Below are positions 34,320 through 44,037 of a stretch of 64,000 bases of DNA, in pieces. Location: contig OY725488.1 in the NCBI GenBank assembly GCA_963281255.1, positions 5,231,925-5,295,924 of the forward strand. Reading direction: 5' to 3'. The first letter of the stretch is position 1, and each line of letters opens with the position of its first letter. The stretch comes from Aphrocallistes beatrix (Eukaryota; Porifera; Hexactinellida; Sceptrulophora; Aphrocallistidae). A model generated the notes under the pieces. That model was given only the letters and a program-made list of their open reading frames with translations, had not been told where the DNA came from and searched no databases. The position numbers and the translations under genes are program-made.

Positions 34320-35194
34320 ATGGGTGTTACTTTAGCAGCGGATTCGCCGTGTCGCACTTAAATGTTAATAACTTTATGAATTTAGGTCCGATTTGAAATC
34401 TGATGATATCAACGTGTAGAGGAGGTCTGGACGTTTCATAATCTCAGTTCAAATCCCGAAATATCCAGTGATGACTTAGCAATTTACTTTTTAATTTTTG
34501 TCACGGTTTTTCTTGAATATCTCAAAAGTTATACGAGCTATCGAATCTATCTTAGACACATATGTGCTCCAGGTCTGGACGTTTATGTAGTTAATATTTT
34601 AAGTCGATAAGTTAAGATTTAGCGAATTTATGGCTGATTCAATTTTTCATAGTTCATAAGTGTTACTTTAGCAGCGGATTCGCCGTGTCGCACTTAAATG
34701 CTAATAACTTTATGAATTTGGATCCGATTTGAAATCTAATCATACCAACGTGGAGAGGAGGTCTGGACGTTTGTGTTGTTAAATTTTGAAGCTAATAAGT
34801 TAAAATTTGGTGAATTTGTGGTCGGTTCAATTTTTTACTGGTTGTGATATCACTGGAGTTGTATCTATCAGTAATATCTACTTTTAATCACATCAGATCA
34901 TATTTTTATTGTTTAATTCGGGTCCAGCACTAAATTTCCAGCCATTTGATATATATATTGACCATATTTGGAGAATGTTTAGGTTGGCCGTTCCTACCAA
35001 CGGCCAGGAATGTTGAAAAATTCCGATCTCCAAATTTTGGAGTAACCATATCGAGACCCCTTGTTCTTCTCGGCTAGGTTCAGCGAGTACGAATATGCTA
35101 TTTAGAACGCTCTAATATATCATATGTGGAATATATGAAAGTTTTGTGGTATGCCATAGTGGCAGGTATAGTTGAATGTGATAAAACCTTCATA
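34320..35194. mobile_element. Foldback element FB1, copy 2, truncated
   Basis: 34320-34850 matches the outer arm of FB1 copy 1 (ATGGGTGTTACTTTAGCAGC). A jump then leads into the inner arm end (GTGATATCACTGGAGTTG) and the spacer, which ends at about 35194. The second arm is lost. A 53-bp spacer segment (35138-35190) has opposite orientation relative to its flank compared with copy 1. Confidence 0.8.
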
Positions 35195-35659
35195 TATTAT
35201 TTGCACACTTCATTATCTCACGTTGATTTAATACTAAAATGGATCTATTTATGAAGATTAATACTCCGAAACGGTAAGTGATACAACTAATCGGGTTTCA
35301 GATTCGAAATCTTCGCTTTCGATTTAGTTATTGTAGGATATTTCTAATCAATTGCTCAACCCAATGAGTAAAATTATCAACCTGTGACACAAGAGGTAGA
35401 ACATCACCATAATGTATAGTGATAAAAAGGGACATATGTGGCACAAGGTGGCAGTGATTGATAATTTGAAAACATTGGGAATTAGTAATTGATTAGAAAT
35501 ATCCTACAATAACTAATTCGAATCCGAAGATTTTGAATCTGAAACCCGATTAGTTGTATCACTTACCGTTTCGGAGTATTAATCTTCACAAATAGACCCG
35601 TTTTAGTATTAAATCAACGTGAGATAATGAAATGTGCAAATACTTTTGTCTGGGTACTG
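35195..35659. mobile_element. Palindromic Tc1-type MITE, left tip missing
   Basis: Arms of about 170 bp (CACGTTGATTTAATAC-type; CCGAAACGGTAAGTGATAC) with the right end ACTTTTGTCTGGGTACTG before TA. The left tip was removed at the junction with FB1 copy 2. It is the same family type as 62091-63043. Confidence 0.7.
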
Positions 35660-35671
35660 TATATATATATA

Positions 35672-35859
35672 CAGTCGACTCCGCTTAATAGGGTCACATC
35701 GGTCAGAGGACATTTTGACTCGATTAAGCGGAGAACCCTATTAACCGAAAATATTTTGTATTAGCTTCTATGTGTGATAGCTATTCCGGTCCTGCTAAAA
35801 GTGGCCCGATTAAGCGGTTGACCCGATTAAACAGTGACCCTATTAAGCGGAGTCGACTG
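35672..35859. mobile_element. pogo/Tigger-type MITE, 188 bp, complete
   Basis: Ends CAGTCGACTCCGCTTAATAG and CTATTAAGCGGAGTCGACTG are exact complements, flanked by TA in a TA tract. Confidence 0.92.
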
Positions 35860-35873
35860 TATATATATACAAG

Positions 35874-36140
35874 TGCGCTTCGCTTGGTTGCGGAAGCGCC
35901 TTTTGGGCGCCTGGGGTCACATTGATGAATTATAAGGGAGATAACATCTCTAAATACACTTATATTCGATATCGCACGAAAAATCACCAAATTTGTCAAT
36001 TTTTAAAATTTTGATGCGTAATGATGACGTCATAATCAAATGATGAGTCATCATTTTTGATGATAGTTGCATCATATGTGAGGTATATTAATATACTATT
36101 TCTATTAAAATTTCAGCCTTCTATCACCTAAAATGACTGA
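35874..36140 (-). repeat. R1 repeat, inverted 3' half
   Basis: Starts GTGCGCTTCGCTTGGTTGCG, with a shortened hairpin tail. It contains ATGACGTCAT (36019) and runs on to AATTTCAGCCTTCTATCACC. Confidence 0.8.
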
Positions 36141-36384
36141 GTTCGAGTGATGACATGACGGTGATGACGGCATGACAAAGTAATGAGTTATAGATAGGTG
36201 ATGGCCGTTATACACAGTTTTAGGGTTAATTCCAGCAATCATTATCATGTAATATTATTTAATGAACTTTGATAATGAATTTGGAAGATAATTGCGACAT
36301 CTAATATATCCAGGGGTAAATACTGCTTAAAATGTATTAATCAATCGCAATGGAATAGTTTCTTTTCCTTTATAGAATATCTAT

Positions 36385-36603
36385 TTTACAACCACCTCTC
36401 TTATCCGGAACTCAAATTTTGATAACCTCTAAGTTCCGGGCACTAGATATTGTTTAAACTCACCCATTATACAAATTGACAGTTTTAACACTATAAACTG
36501 CTATTCAAGTTGATTTCTGAGTTACGGGCACCTCTCTTATCCGGACCTCCGATATCCGGGCACCCTCCGGTCCGGCACTGCCCGGATAAGAGAGGTTCGA
36601 GTG
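36385..36603. mobile_element. pogo-type MITE, left end eroded
   Basis: The right end is CCCGGATAAGAGAGGTTCGA, then GTGTA; the left end is ACCACCTCTCTTATCCGGA. Internal copies of CTCTCTTATCCGG are repeated. Confidence 0.65.
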
Positions 36604-36617
36604 TATATATATATATA

Positions 36618-37990
36618 CAGTAGGTGATCATAATTATTTAGAAAAAAGTGCTTTCTTATATTACCATGAATAGTAAAGTTTTAATTGCATGACTTTATTC
36701 CTTTTAATTACGATAGTAAGCTAGATATTTATTTTAGTTATATCTGAGTTTATTTTTTATCTTTTTAAATATTTTCGAAATATTCCTAATGAATTTCAAT
36801 TATGTCCACTAATTTTTCAAAGAATTTCTCCTAAGTTATACTTTAAATTAAATTTTCCCAATATAATTAGACTTAGATCATTGATAATGAATCAACATGA
36901 GATCCGGGTACGTATACAAGTACTTTGGGAATCAGGAAAACATACGCCAAAGGAGATCAAGGAGATATTGAACGTGTCTTTAGCGACCGTCTACAACACT
37001 ATAAATCGCGTGAAAAATAATGTCCCACTTGATCATCAGAGTGGTGGAGGGAGAAAGCCTACCAAATCAAATGCTATCATGAATTCACTTAGGCAACAAA
37101 TCCGTCGTGCGTCTGGAGCTACTAGTTTGGATGAAATGCATACAAATGTTGTAGAAAGAACAGGTGTTGTTTGCTCTAAAGTGACTGTCCGGAGAACACT
37201 CAAAAGGCTCCAATACTCCAAAGTATTTCCTCGTAGAACATTCATGCTATCCGAAATTAATAGGCAGAAGCGTATCGATTGGGCTCAAAGGCACTCAAAG
37301 AAACGATGGCAGAATGTGATCTTCTGCGACGAAGCATCCTTCTGGTTATCAGGAGGTAGAGTTTTGCTGTGGACGAAAAGGGGTGTTTCGCGCTGGCAGC
37401 CGATTCCTAAGCACTCTGCCAAGGTCCATATTTGGGCAGCCTGGTCGTCCATGGGAACATGTCCCTTGTGTATTTTCAGCCACAATCTAACTGGGCACCT
37501 ATATACGAAGATTTTAGAATGGTATTTGCTCAGACAAGCACAAGTTTTCCACGATCAAAATTGGAAATTGCTTCAGGATAACGACCCAAAGCATACATCA
37601 AAGATTGTAAAGTCTTGGATGGCCGAAAATATGCCAGGAAAGTTGTTAGATTGGCCTAGTCAATCCCCAGATCTCAATCCTATTGAGAATTTATTCGCAT
37701 GGATCAAATTCAGATTAAATCGTATTCCACACCAGCGTCCAAAAACAATTCGATCCCTGAAAGTCAAATTAGACAAGATTTGGAATGATATAACCCCGGA
37801 ATTTCTACATAATTACTGGCAATCCATGCCCAAGAGATGCAGGATGGTTACAGAATCCAATGAATACAAAATAAAATATTGAATATATAGTTGTGATCCT
37901 ATTTTGATATGAATTAACTTCATCTATTCTAATAAAATATTCTTAGTTGATGAGACAAAAGCGATTCTAAATAATTATGATCACCTACTG
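36618..37990 (+). mobile_element. Complete Tc1/mariner-type DD35E transposon
   Basis: Terminal repeats of about 26 bp are perfect (CAGTAGGTGATCATAATTAT and its complement) and are bounded by TA on each side (36616-36617, 37991-37992). The element carries one intact transposase and is the best-preserved autonomous element in the window. Confidence 0.93.
36881..37882 (+). CDS. Tc1/mariner superfamily transposase (DD35E), intact
   Basis: 333 aa without stop or frameshift. The N-terminus has a helix-turn-helix (TPKEIKEILNVSLATVYNTI), then the GGGRKPTK basic linker and a second helical domain. The catalytic triad is visible: D150 in VIFCDEASFW, D233 in LLQDNDPKHTS, E269 in SPDLNPIENLFAW; 35 residues separate the last two, so the signature is DD35E, one residue longer than Tc1's DD34E. 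It would bind the terminal repeats and cut and paste the element at TA sites in the nucleus (family knowledge). Start codons at 36881 (MIMNQ) and 36887 (MNQ) are both possible. With perfect ends and an intact frame, the copy may be recently active (inference). A broken relative with the same spacing is at 41548-42665. Confidence 0.93.
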   Translation: MIMNQHEIRVRIQVLWESGKHTPKEIKEILNVSLATVYNTINRVKNNVPLDHQSGGGRKPTKSNAIMNSLRQQIRRASGATSLDEMHTNVVERTGVVCSKVTVRRTLKRLQYSKVFPRRTFMLSEINRQKRIDWAQRHSKKRWQNVIFCDEASFWLSGGRVLLWTKRGVSRWQPIPKHSAKVHIWAAWSSMGTCPLCIFSHNLTGHLYTKILEWYLLRQAQVFHDQNWKLLQDNDPKHTSKIVKSWMAENMPGKLLDWPSQSPDLNPIENLFAWIKFRLNRIPHQRPKTIRSLKVKLDKIWNDITPEFLHNYWQSMPKRCRMVTESNEYKIKY

Positions 37991-38002
37991 TATATATACA
38001 TA

Positions 38003-38583
38003 CAGGTATCCCTTGCCGTTCGCGGGGGTTACGTTCCTGAGAATTGCCGCGAATGGCAAAATCGCGAACGGCAAGACGTAAGTTCAATGAGAATAGTGGG
38101 GTTACGTTCCTAGATTATAAAAACGACGCTAGATATAGTTTGCTAAATACGCTATTGATTCAATAGTTGAGCTGTAATACTAATACAAACACTGGCACAA
38201 TTGAAATGGTAATAATAAATAAAAGATATAGATCCCCTAGTAGCAAACCCAAGTACCATACCTAAATAGTAAAGTCTAGCCTTACAATCACCAACCAACT
38301 TCCTCTTATTAGGCATGATGTAATAATTAGGTGGAATACGTAGAAACAATAGAGTCTAGTATTAGTATAGAACAATAGAAACAGTAAATTAATATTGCCA
38401 GGATGATATAGAGATAAGTATAAGGTTATGGACTTATAATAACCCATGAAACTACTGAAGAGAGTAACGAAAACCGCGAATAGTCGAGGGAACGAGTCGC
38501 GAATAGCAAAACAAGACTCAAAAAAATTTCCGCGAATAGTCGAAACCGCGAATGGCAAACTCGCGAACGGCGAGGGCTACCTG
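38003..38583. mobile_element. pogo-type MITE, 581 bp
   Basis: Ends CAGGTATCCCTTGCCGTTCG and CGAACGGCGAGGGCTACCTG, bounded by TA. CGCGAATGGCAAA and CGCGAATAG motifs are repeated near both ends. No coding capacity is seen. Confidence 0.88.
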
Positions 38584-38591
38584 TATATATA

Positions 38592-38619
38592 TCCTTACTA
38601 TTAAAACTCGATTATTGTG

Positions 38620-38656
<37 letters not shown>

Positions 38657-39149
38657 GTAACGAATTGATTGAAGAAACTGCCGGTCATAAAAAGCTAATT
38701 TTTGGCATGTGTGAGTATTTTGGCTATGGCTCCAGTAAGTTCTGAGCTCATAGCAAAATGTCGACTCATCATGGAATTATGACGTCATTGTCACATTTTT
38801 AAAAGTTAAGCAACACAGTTATTCGGGCATAACTCAGCCATTATAGGAGATAGAAGGCTGAAATTTTAATAGAATCTGTATACTAACATGTCTCACATAT
38901 GATGCGACTATCATCAAAAAATGATGACTCATCACTTTGTTATGACGTCATCATTACGCATCAAAAAATTTTAAATTCACAAATTTGGTGATTTTTCGAG
39001 TGATATCGATTAGCACAGTAGAATAGACATATTTAGAGATGTATCTCCCTTATAATTAACCAATGTGACTCCAGGCGACCGAAGGGAGCCTCCGGCGGAC
39101 GCGAAGTGTTCGCCAGCCGCGCAGCGCAAGCAAGCGCGAAGCGCGCTTG
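38592..39149 (+). repeat. R1 repeat, first unit of a head-to-tail array
   Basis: Complete from TCCTTACTATTAAAACTCG to GCGCGCTTG. The next unit begins at the very next base. Confidence 0.88.
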
Positions 39150-39730
39150 TCCTTACTATTAAAACTCGATTATTGTATATATATATATATATATCTGTAA
39201 CGAATTGATTGAAGAAACTGCCGGGCGCAGAAGGCTGATTTTTGGCATGTGGGAGTCTTTTGGCTATGGCTCCAGTAAGTTCTGAGTTCAGAGCAAAATG
39301 TTGACTCATCATGGAATTATGGCGTCATTGTCACATTTTTAAAAGTTAAGCAACACAGTTATTCGGGCATAACTCAGCCATTATAGGAGATAGAAGGCTG
39401 AAATTTTAATAGAATCTGTATACTAACATGTCTCACATATGATGCGACTATCATCAAAAAATGATGACTCATCACTTTGTTATGACGTCATCATTACGCA
39501 TCAAAAAATTTTAAATTCACAAATTTGGTGATTTTTCGAGTGATATCGATTAGCACAGTAGAATAGACATATTTAGAGATGTATCTCCCTTATAATTAAC
39601 CAATGTGACTCCAGGCGACCGAAGGGAGCCTCCGGCGGACACGAAGTGTCCGCCAGCCGCGCAGCGCAAGCAAGCGAAGCGCGCTTGTATATATATATAT
39701 ACAAACATTAATCGAGTTTTAATAGTCGGA
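39150..39730 (+). repeat. R1 repeat, second unit, with inverted right end
   Basis: Starts TCCTTACTATTAAAACTCG directly after the first unit and is nearly identical to it. The tail hairpin GGCGGACAC GAA GTGTCCGCC is perfect (39635-39655). After the tail come (TA)n and the inverted end AATCGAGTTTTAATAGTCGG. Confidence 0.88.
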
Positions 39731-40214
39731 TGTATGTATATAGTATATCTCTGTAACGAATTGATTGAAGAAACTGCCTGGCGCAAAAAGCTGATTTTTG
39801 GCATGTGTGGGAGTCTTTTGGCTATGGCTCCGCTAAGTTCTGAGCTCAGACGAAAATGTTGACTCATCATGGAATTATGACGTCATTGTCACCTTTTTTA
39901 TAATTGAGTAATTTTTTCGACTATAACATTTTAGGTGATAGAAGGCTGAAATTTTAATAGAATGTGTATATTAATATATCTCACATATGATGCAACTATC
40001 ATCAAAAAATGATAACTCATCACTTTGTTATGACGTCATCATTTCGCATCAAAATTTTAAAAATTGACAAATTTGGTAATTTTTCGTGCCATATCGATTA
40101 TAACAGTAGGACAGACGTATATGGAGATGTTATCTCCCTTATAATTAATCAATGTAACCCCAGGCGGCCACATAGTGTCCGCCAGCCGCGCAGCGCAAGC
40201 AAGCGAAGCGCGCT
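39731..40214 (+). repeat. R1 repeat, third unit, without left end
   Basis: Starts in the TGTATATAGTATATC linker and follows R1 to GAAGCGCGCTTC. It is more diverged than the first two units. Confidence 0.85.
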
Positions 40215-40401
40215 TCTTATTAATGATTGTGCAATGATATCGCGATCTGCATAGTACTTCCTTTTGATTCTTACTATCTTACCCAGTCAATATTAGACGT
40301 TACTATTTTAAGATCGATGTTTTGGTAGTTATGATGCAAAATCTCAAAATAAATATCCAATCTTATTGATTCTAGTCATTGCTTGATATAATTTGATTAC
40401 T

Positions 40402-40794
40402 GTAAGCACTATTAGAGTTTTAGCACATCTAAGTACTAGTATAGGGAAAGCGGAATAAGGCCGAATTGTCAAAACTGGAAAGAGTCGAGTGATATATACG
40501 TTCGTATTACTGAAATAAATAGTTGACAAACATGTCAAATAAACATTTGCTTGAAAATACCTCATCAGGTGAATTTTAAAAATATTCCACTCAAAATCCT
40601 TAAAATCTCCCCTGTTTCCCAACAAACCAAAAATGCTCCCAATCGGCCCTCTATTCTTTAGTTCACAAATTAAAAACCATTCTTCCTCTAGAACCAAAAT
40701 GATAATTCGACCTTATTCCAGTTTAAACAATTCGCCCTTATTCCGCTTTCCCGATACTAGTACTTGTATGTGCTAAAACTCTAATAGTGCTTAC
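40402..40794. repeat. Palindromic element, 393 bp
   Basis: Arms GTAAGCACTATTAGAGTTTT and complement; inner arms GGGAAAGCGGAATAAGG / CCTTATTCCGCTTTCCC-like. No coding capacity. Confidence 0.75.
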
Positions 40795-41500
40795 CATAGG
40801 CGCCAAGTTTTGGAAAATATAATAAAACCTGGGGGGGCAAGAGCGAGCGACGTTAAGGGGGTCTGGGATTCTTGCCCCTCAGAATATTTTTTAAATCTTA
40901 GATGCTCAAATATCGATATAGAGCAGAGGTGCAGCGGTCTGGACTGGACTGCGGTCCAGACCGGTCCGGACCGGACCGACCGGTTTCAGCTCAGTCCGGT
41001 TCGCCTTTTTAAAGTTCGGTCTGGACTGGTCCGAATTAGCGATCTAACGGTCTGGACCGATCCATCGGTCTGGACCGAACAATCCGTCTGGACCGAATCA
41101 TCGGGCTGAACCGATCCATCGTTTTGGACCGATTCAGCATCCTAGTATATCGGCAAAACGATCTATTACCCATTGTTACAATACAATAATTAAGTAAGCA
41201 ATATCGGCATTTACATAAATGTGTTTTACACATTTATGTTAATGCCGACCGACCCCGGTCTGGACTGGACCGCGATCCAGACCGGACCGACGGGTTTCAG
41301 CTCAGTCCAGTCCGAATTAGCGATATAACGGTCTGGACTGGACAATCGGTCTGGACTGGTCCACCGGTCTGGACCGATTAATCGGTCTGGACCGTCCAGA
41401 GAATATATATGACGGTCCGGTCCATGAAATCACCGGACCGCTGCATCTCTGATATAGAGGTATTGTTGTTACCTAGGGAAAAGAAAATCTCGGACTATAG
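40795..41500 (+). repeat. R3 repeat, occupied copy
   Basis: Matches 11935-12085, but is interrupted at ATATCGATATAGAG by the hAT MITE 40924-41451 and resumes with GTATTGTTGTTACC. Confidence 0.75.
40924..41451. mobile_element. hAT MITE built of GGTCTGGACCGA units
   Basis: Ends CAGAGGTGCAGCGGTCTGG and CCGGACCGCTGCATCTCTG, with the exact 8-bp duplication ATATAGAG (40916-40923, 41452-41459). Both halves are tandem variants of a unit near GGTCTGGACCGATCC. The centre is ordinary AT-rich sequence with a small TTACATAAATGTG hairpin near 41212. Confidence 0.92.
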
Positions 41501-41547
41501 TGGAAGAAAAATGTAATTAGAATATATATTTAGACTCAATTAACATA

Positions 41548-42665
41548 CAGTTTGTCCCATAATTATTGTTACACTCGAGACGCTCACTAAATCCCTTCAA
41601 ATTCCAACATAACATAATATTTGGAAGTAATAATGCATTAATCTTATTACCAGAACGGTATTATTCAATAATTGATACTATACCCATTATTTTCTATAAC
41701 TAACTTGCATCTGCACTTCATTGACTTGTAATATGGTTCTAAGAATTCCGGAGTTATAGATTCCCATAGTTCGAGCAGCTCCGACTTAAGTTCCTCTAAA
41801 GTTCGAAAACGATTCCTCGATAACTTCTGTTTTAGCCAGGCGAATAAGTTCTCAACAGGATTGATATCTGGACTTTGACTGGGCCAATCCATCATATGTT
41901 TCTTCATATTTTGACACATCCATGTCTTCGCCACACGAGATGTGTGTTTGGGGTCATTATCTTGAATGAGAATCCAACTATCCCCATGGAATGCTCTCGC
42001 CTGATCGAGTAAATGCCACTTGAGTTTTCAACAAAGAATTGACCATCCAAGTTTCGTGTGAAAACACACAAAGGAAAGGTGCCCATCGATGAGAAAGCAG
42101 CCCAAATATGCAGTTTGGGTGAATGTTTCACCGTCGGAATAATGGAAGTTTTCTTACCCTTTGTCCACATCTGTAACTTTCCATTTCGTAGCCAAAAAGA
42201 AGCCTCGTCGCTGAAAACAGCACGATACCAGTGTTTATTCATATTTTGTTTAGCCCATTCCATCCTAAAGATTCTGTTTTTTTCAGATAGCATGGGGACA
42301 CGCTTGGCAATAGGCTTACTATAACCCATGTCTTTCAAGCACCGATAGACAGTGCTCTTAGAAACCTCCAAACCTCGCTTCTGGCTTATTTCTGACGCAA
42401 TTTCACGAACTGGCTTCTGTTTGTCATGCTGAACATATCGTGCGCAACTATAACTGATTTTATTCCTAACATTGGACGGTCTACCTGCACCTTTATGGTG
42501 TTTCAAAGGTCCATTCTCTTCAAAACGTTTCTTCACACGATATACAGTGAGCCGAGACACCCCAACATCTTTGGAAAATTTTGAAATCCATGATATTCCA
42601 CTGTTCAGAAGTGTTGTTATTTGTTTCCTTTTCTCTTCTTGAGTCATTGTATCTAGTAATATCAC
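41548..42665 (-). pseudogene. Tc1-like DD35E transposase, frameshifted copy
   Basis: The first frame (42665-41904) has a helix-turn-helix start, GAGRPSN linker and AVFSDEASFW with the first Asp. It slips near 42000 and 41930. The second frame (41934-41665) carries the last catalytic Glu in SPDINPVENLFAW. The spacing from the Asp in QDNDPKH to that Glu is again 35. A terminal repeat CAGTTTGTCCCATAATTATT lies at 41548 after TA; the matching end beyond 42665 is not found, so the 5' end is truncated or replaced. About 50% of residues look shared with the intact 36881-37882 transposase in aligned blocks, so it is a related but distinct family. Confidence 0.85.
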
Positions 42666-43129
42666 ATGAATGAAATGATTATTTAACGTAAAAAGTTAAT
42701 ATTGAGGATAAGAGAAATTGTGATTGGTCACCAAGTGATGACGTCATCGAAATTTCAAAAATGAATTGCGTCATCAAATTTAAATTTGATATAAGTCCTA
42801 AATAGATAAAAAAACAAAAGCTGGAGCAATTAAAAGAGGCAGAGACATATAATGATTAAAAAAAAGTACTATGCAGATCGCGATATCATTGCACAATCAT
42901 TAGTAGTGCATTATAGTATACAGTAAGACGACATAATTATTTAGAATCAAAGAATTCTCGAGTATGCACAGTCCTACTGTAGCAACATTTTGCCATCGAC
43001 TTTGGGAACTCAACCGATTTGGATTCTCTTTCGCTCTTTCCGTTCCTGAAGGAAGTTCTATCAACACGTAAACAGGTATTATGGTAATTCTAAAAAAAGT
43101 TGGGTGTAAGATAGTGCAATTGTACCGTA
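42666..43129. other. Intergenic with a solitary Tc1-type end
   Basis: ATCGCGATATCATTGCACAA (42868) is the complement of a motif at 40220-40245. CAGTAAGACGACATAATTAT (42922) resembles the end of the 36618 element. There is one TGATGACGTCATCG site. No gene is supported. Confidence 0.5.
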
Positions 43130-43350
43130 GTTTTAATAGAATGTATACATTAATATATCTCAAATATGAGACAGCTATCATCAAAAAATGATGACTCATC
43201 GCTCTGTTATGACGTCATAATTACGCAAAAGTTTAAAAATTGACAAATTTGGTGATTTTTCGAGTGATAATGATTATAATTATCAGTAAGACAGACGTAT
43301 TTAGAGATGTTAGCTAATTTATAATTGATCAATTTGAGCCTAGGCGCAAG
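43130..43350 (+). repeat. R1 repeat, 3' part without the hairpin tail
   Basis: From TTTTAATAGAATGTATAC through ATGACGTCAT (43208) to AGCCTAGGCGCAAGCC, where it stops before the GC-rich hairpins. Confidence 0.75.
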
Positions 43351-43574
43351 CCTCAAGAAGTTCTGCCAACATCTTCGCGCGGGTGGGGCGACACAGTCTA
43401 GAGAGGAACGAACTGAACGAACGCGGGTCAGCCCGTGAATGAACTGAACGAACGCTAGTGAAGTTGAAGTTAGGAGGTGAACGTGAACGAACTGAATGTT
43501 CGTCAATTTGGGATTAACTGAATTGCGTTTATTCAGTCAGGTTCGTGAACCTGTCATTCCCTGTAGCCTACGTA
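43351..43574. repeat. GAACGAACTGAACG repeat, probable hAT fragment
   Basis: GAACGAACTGAACGAACG occurs twice (43408, 43445) with further GTGAACGAACTGAATG. An end-like GTTCGTGAACCTGTCATTCC follows. Ends and duplication are not resolved. Confidence 0.45.
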
Positions 43575-43614
43575 CTAAAATGCTTCAGCGAATATATTCG
43601 CTGAAGCATTTTAG
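43575..43614. repeat. Perfect 40-bp palindrome
   Basis: The left half CTAAAATGCTTCAGCGAATA is followed by its exact reverse complement with no spacer. Confidence 0.95.
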
Positions 43615-43628
43615 TTTATAAATATACA

Positions 43629-43682
43629 TATGTTCATAAATATTTGAACATATTCGAATATGTTCAAATATTTATGAACATA
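43629..43682. repeat. Perfect 54-bp palindrome
   Basis: The left half begins TATGTTCATAAATATTTGAA, reaches TTCGAA at the centre and is followed by its exact complement, 14 bp after the 40-bp palindrome. Confidence 0.95.
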
Positions 43683-44037
43683 GGTATATTTTAAACTTGA
43701 ATTAATATGTAGTCATTTTAGTAGGATAAACCTACTAAGAAATGATCTCAAAAATGAAAATGATTTTATGTGTCCGGTTCTGGACATTTCTAATTATGGC
43801 TACCCTACGCACTGATGTGAGTTGGTTAACTGATGAAGAGCATTCTGGACCGTACCTTAGCTGCATAATCGAAACCAGTTGAGATAATAATGGTCCTATA
43901 AAGTGCTATTGTTCACCTTGAATTTACCAAGTTAACTGTTTTTTACATCTAATTATCACACAGAATAAACTATTTATTTAATTGGAATTATCAAGATTTT
44001 CACTATAATTTAGTTGACTCAGTAGACACAAGATTTA
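43683..44037. other. 5' region of the coiled-coil gene
   Basis: 355 bp between the palindromes and the ATG. No clear TATA or repeat is seen. It presumably includes the promoter and 5' UTR. Confidence 0.4.

Noticed and set aside
38592-40214. CRISPR-like array or satellite
   Set aside because: Units are about 540-560 bp, lack spacers, and match dispersed R1 copies; the genome is eukaryotic.
39550-40254. Recurring reading frames of 60-117 aa in R1 copies, some similar to each other on both strands
   Set aside because: Similarity follows from the DNA repeat; frames start and end at different places in each copy, contain microsatellite translations, and lack any domain.
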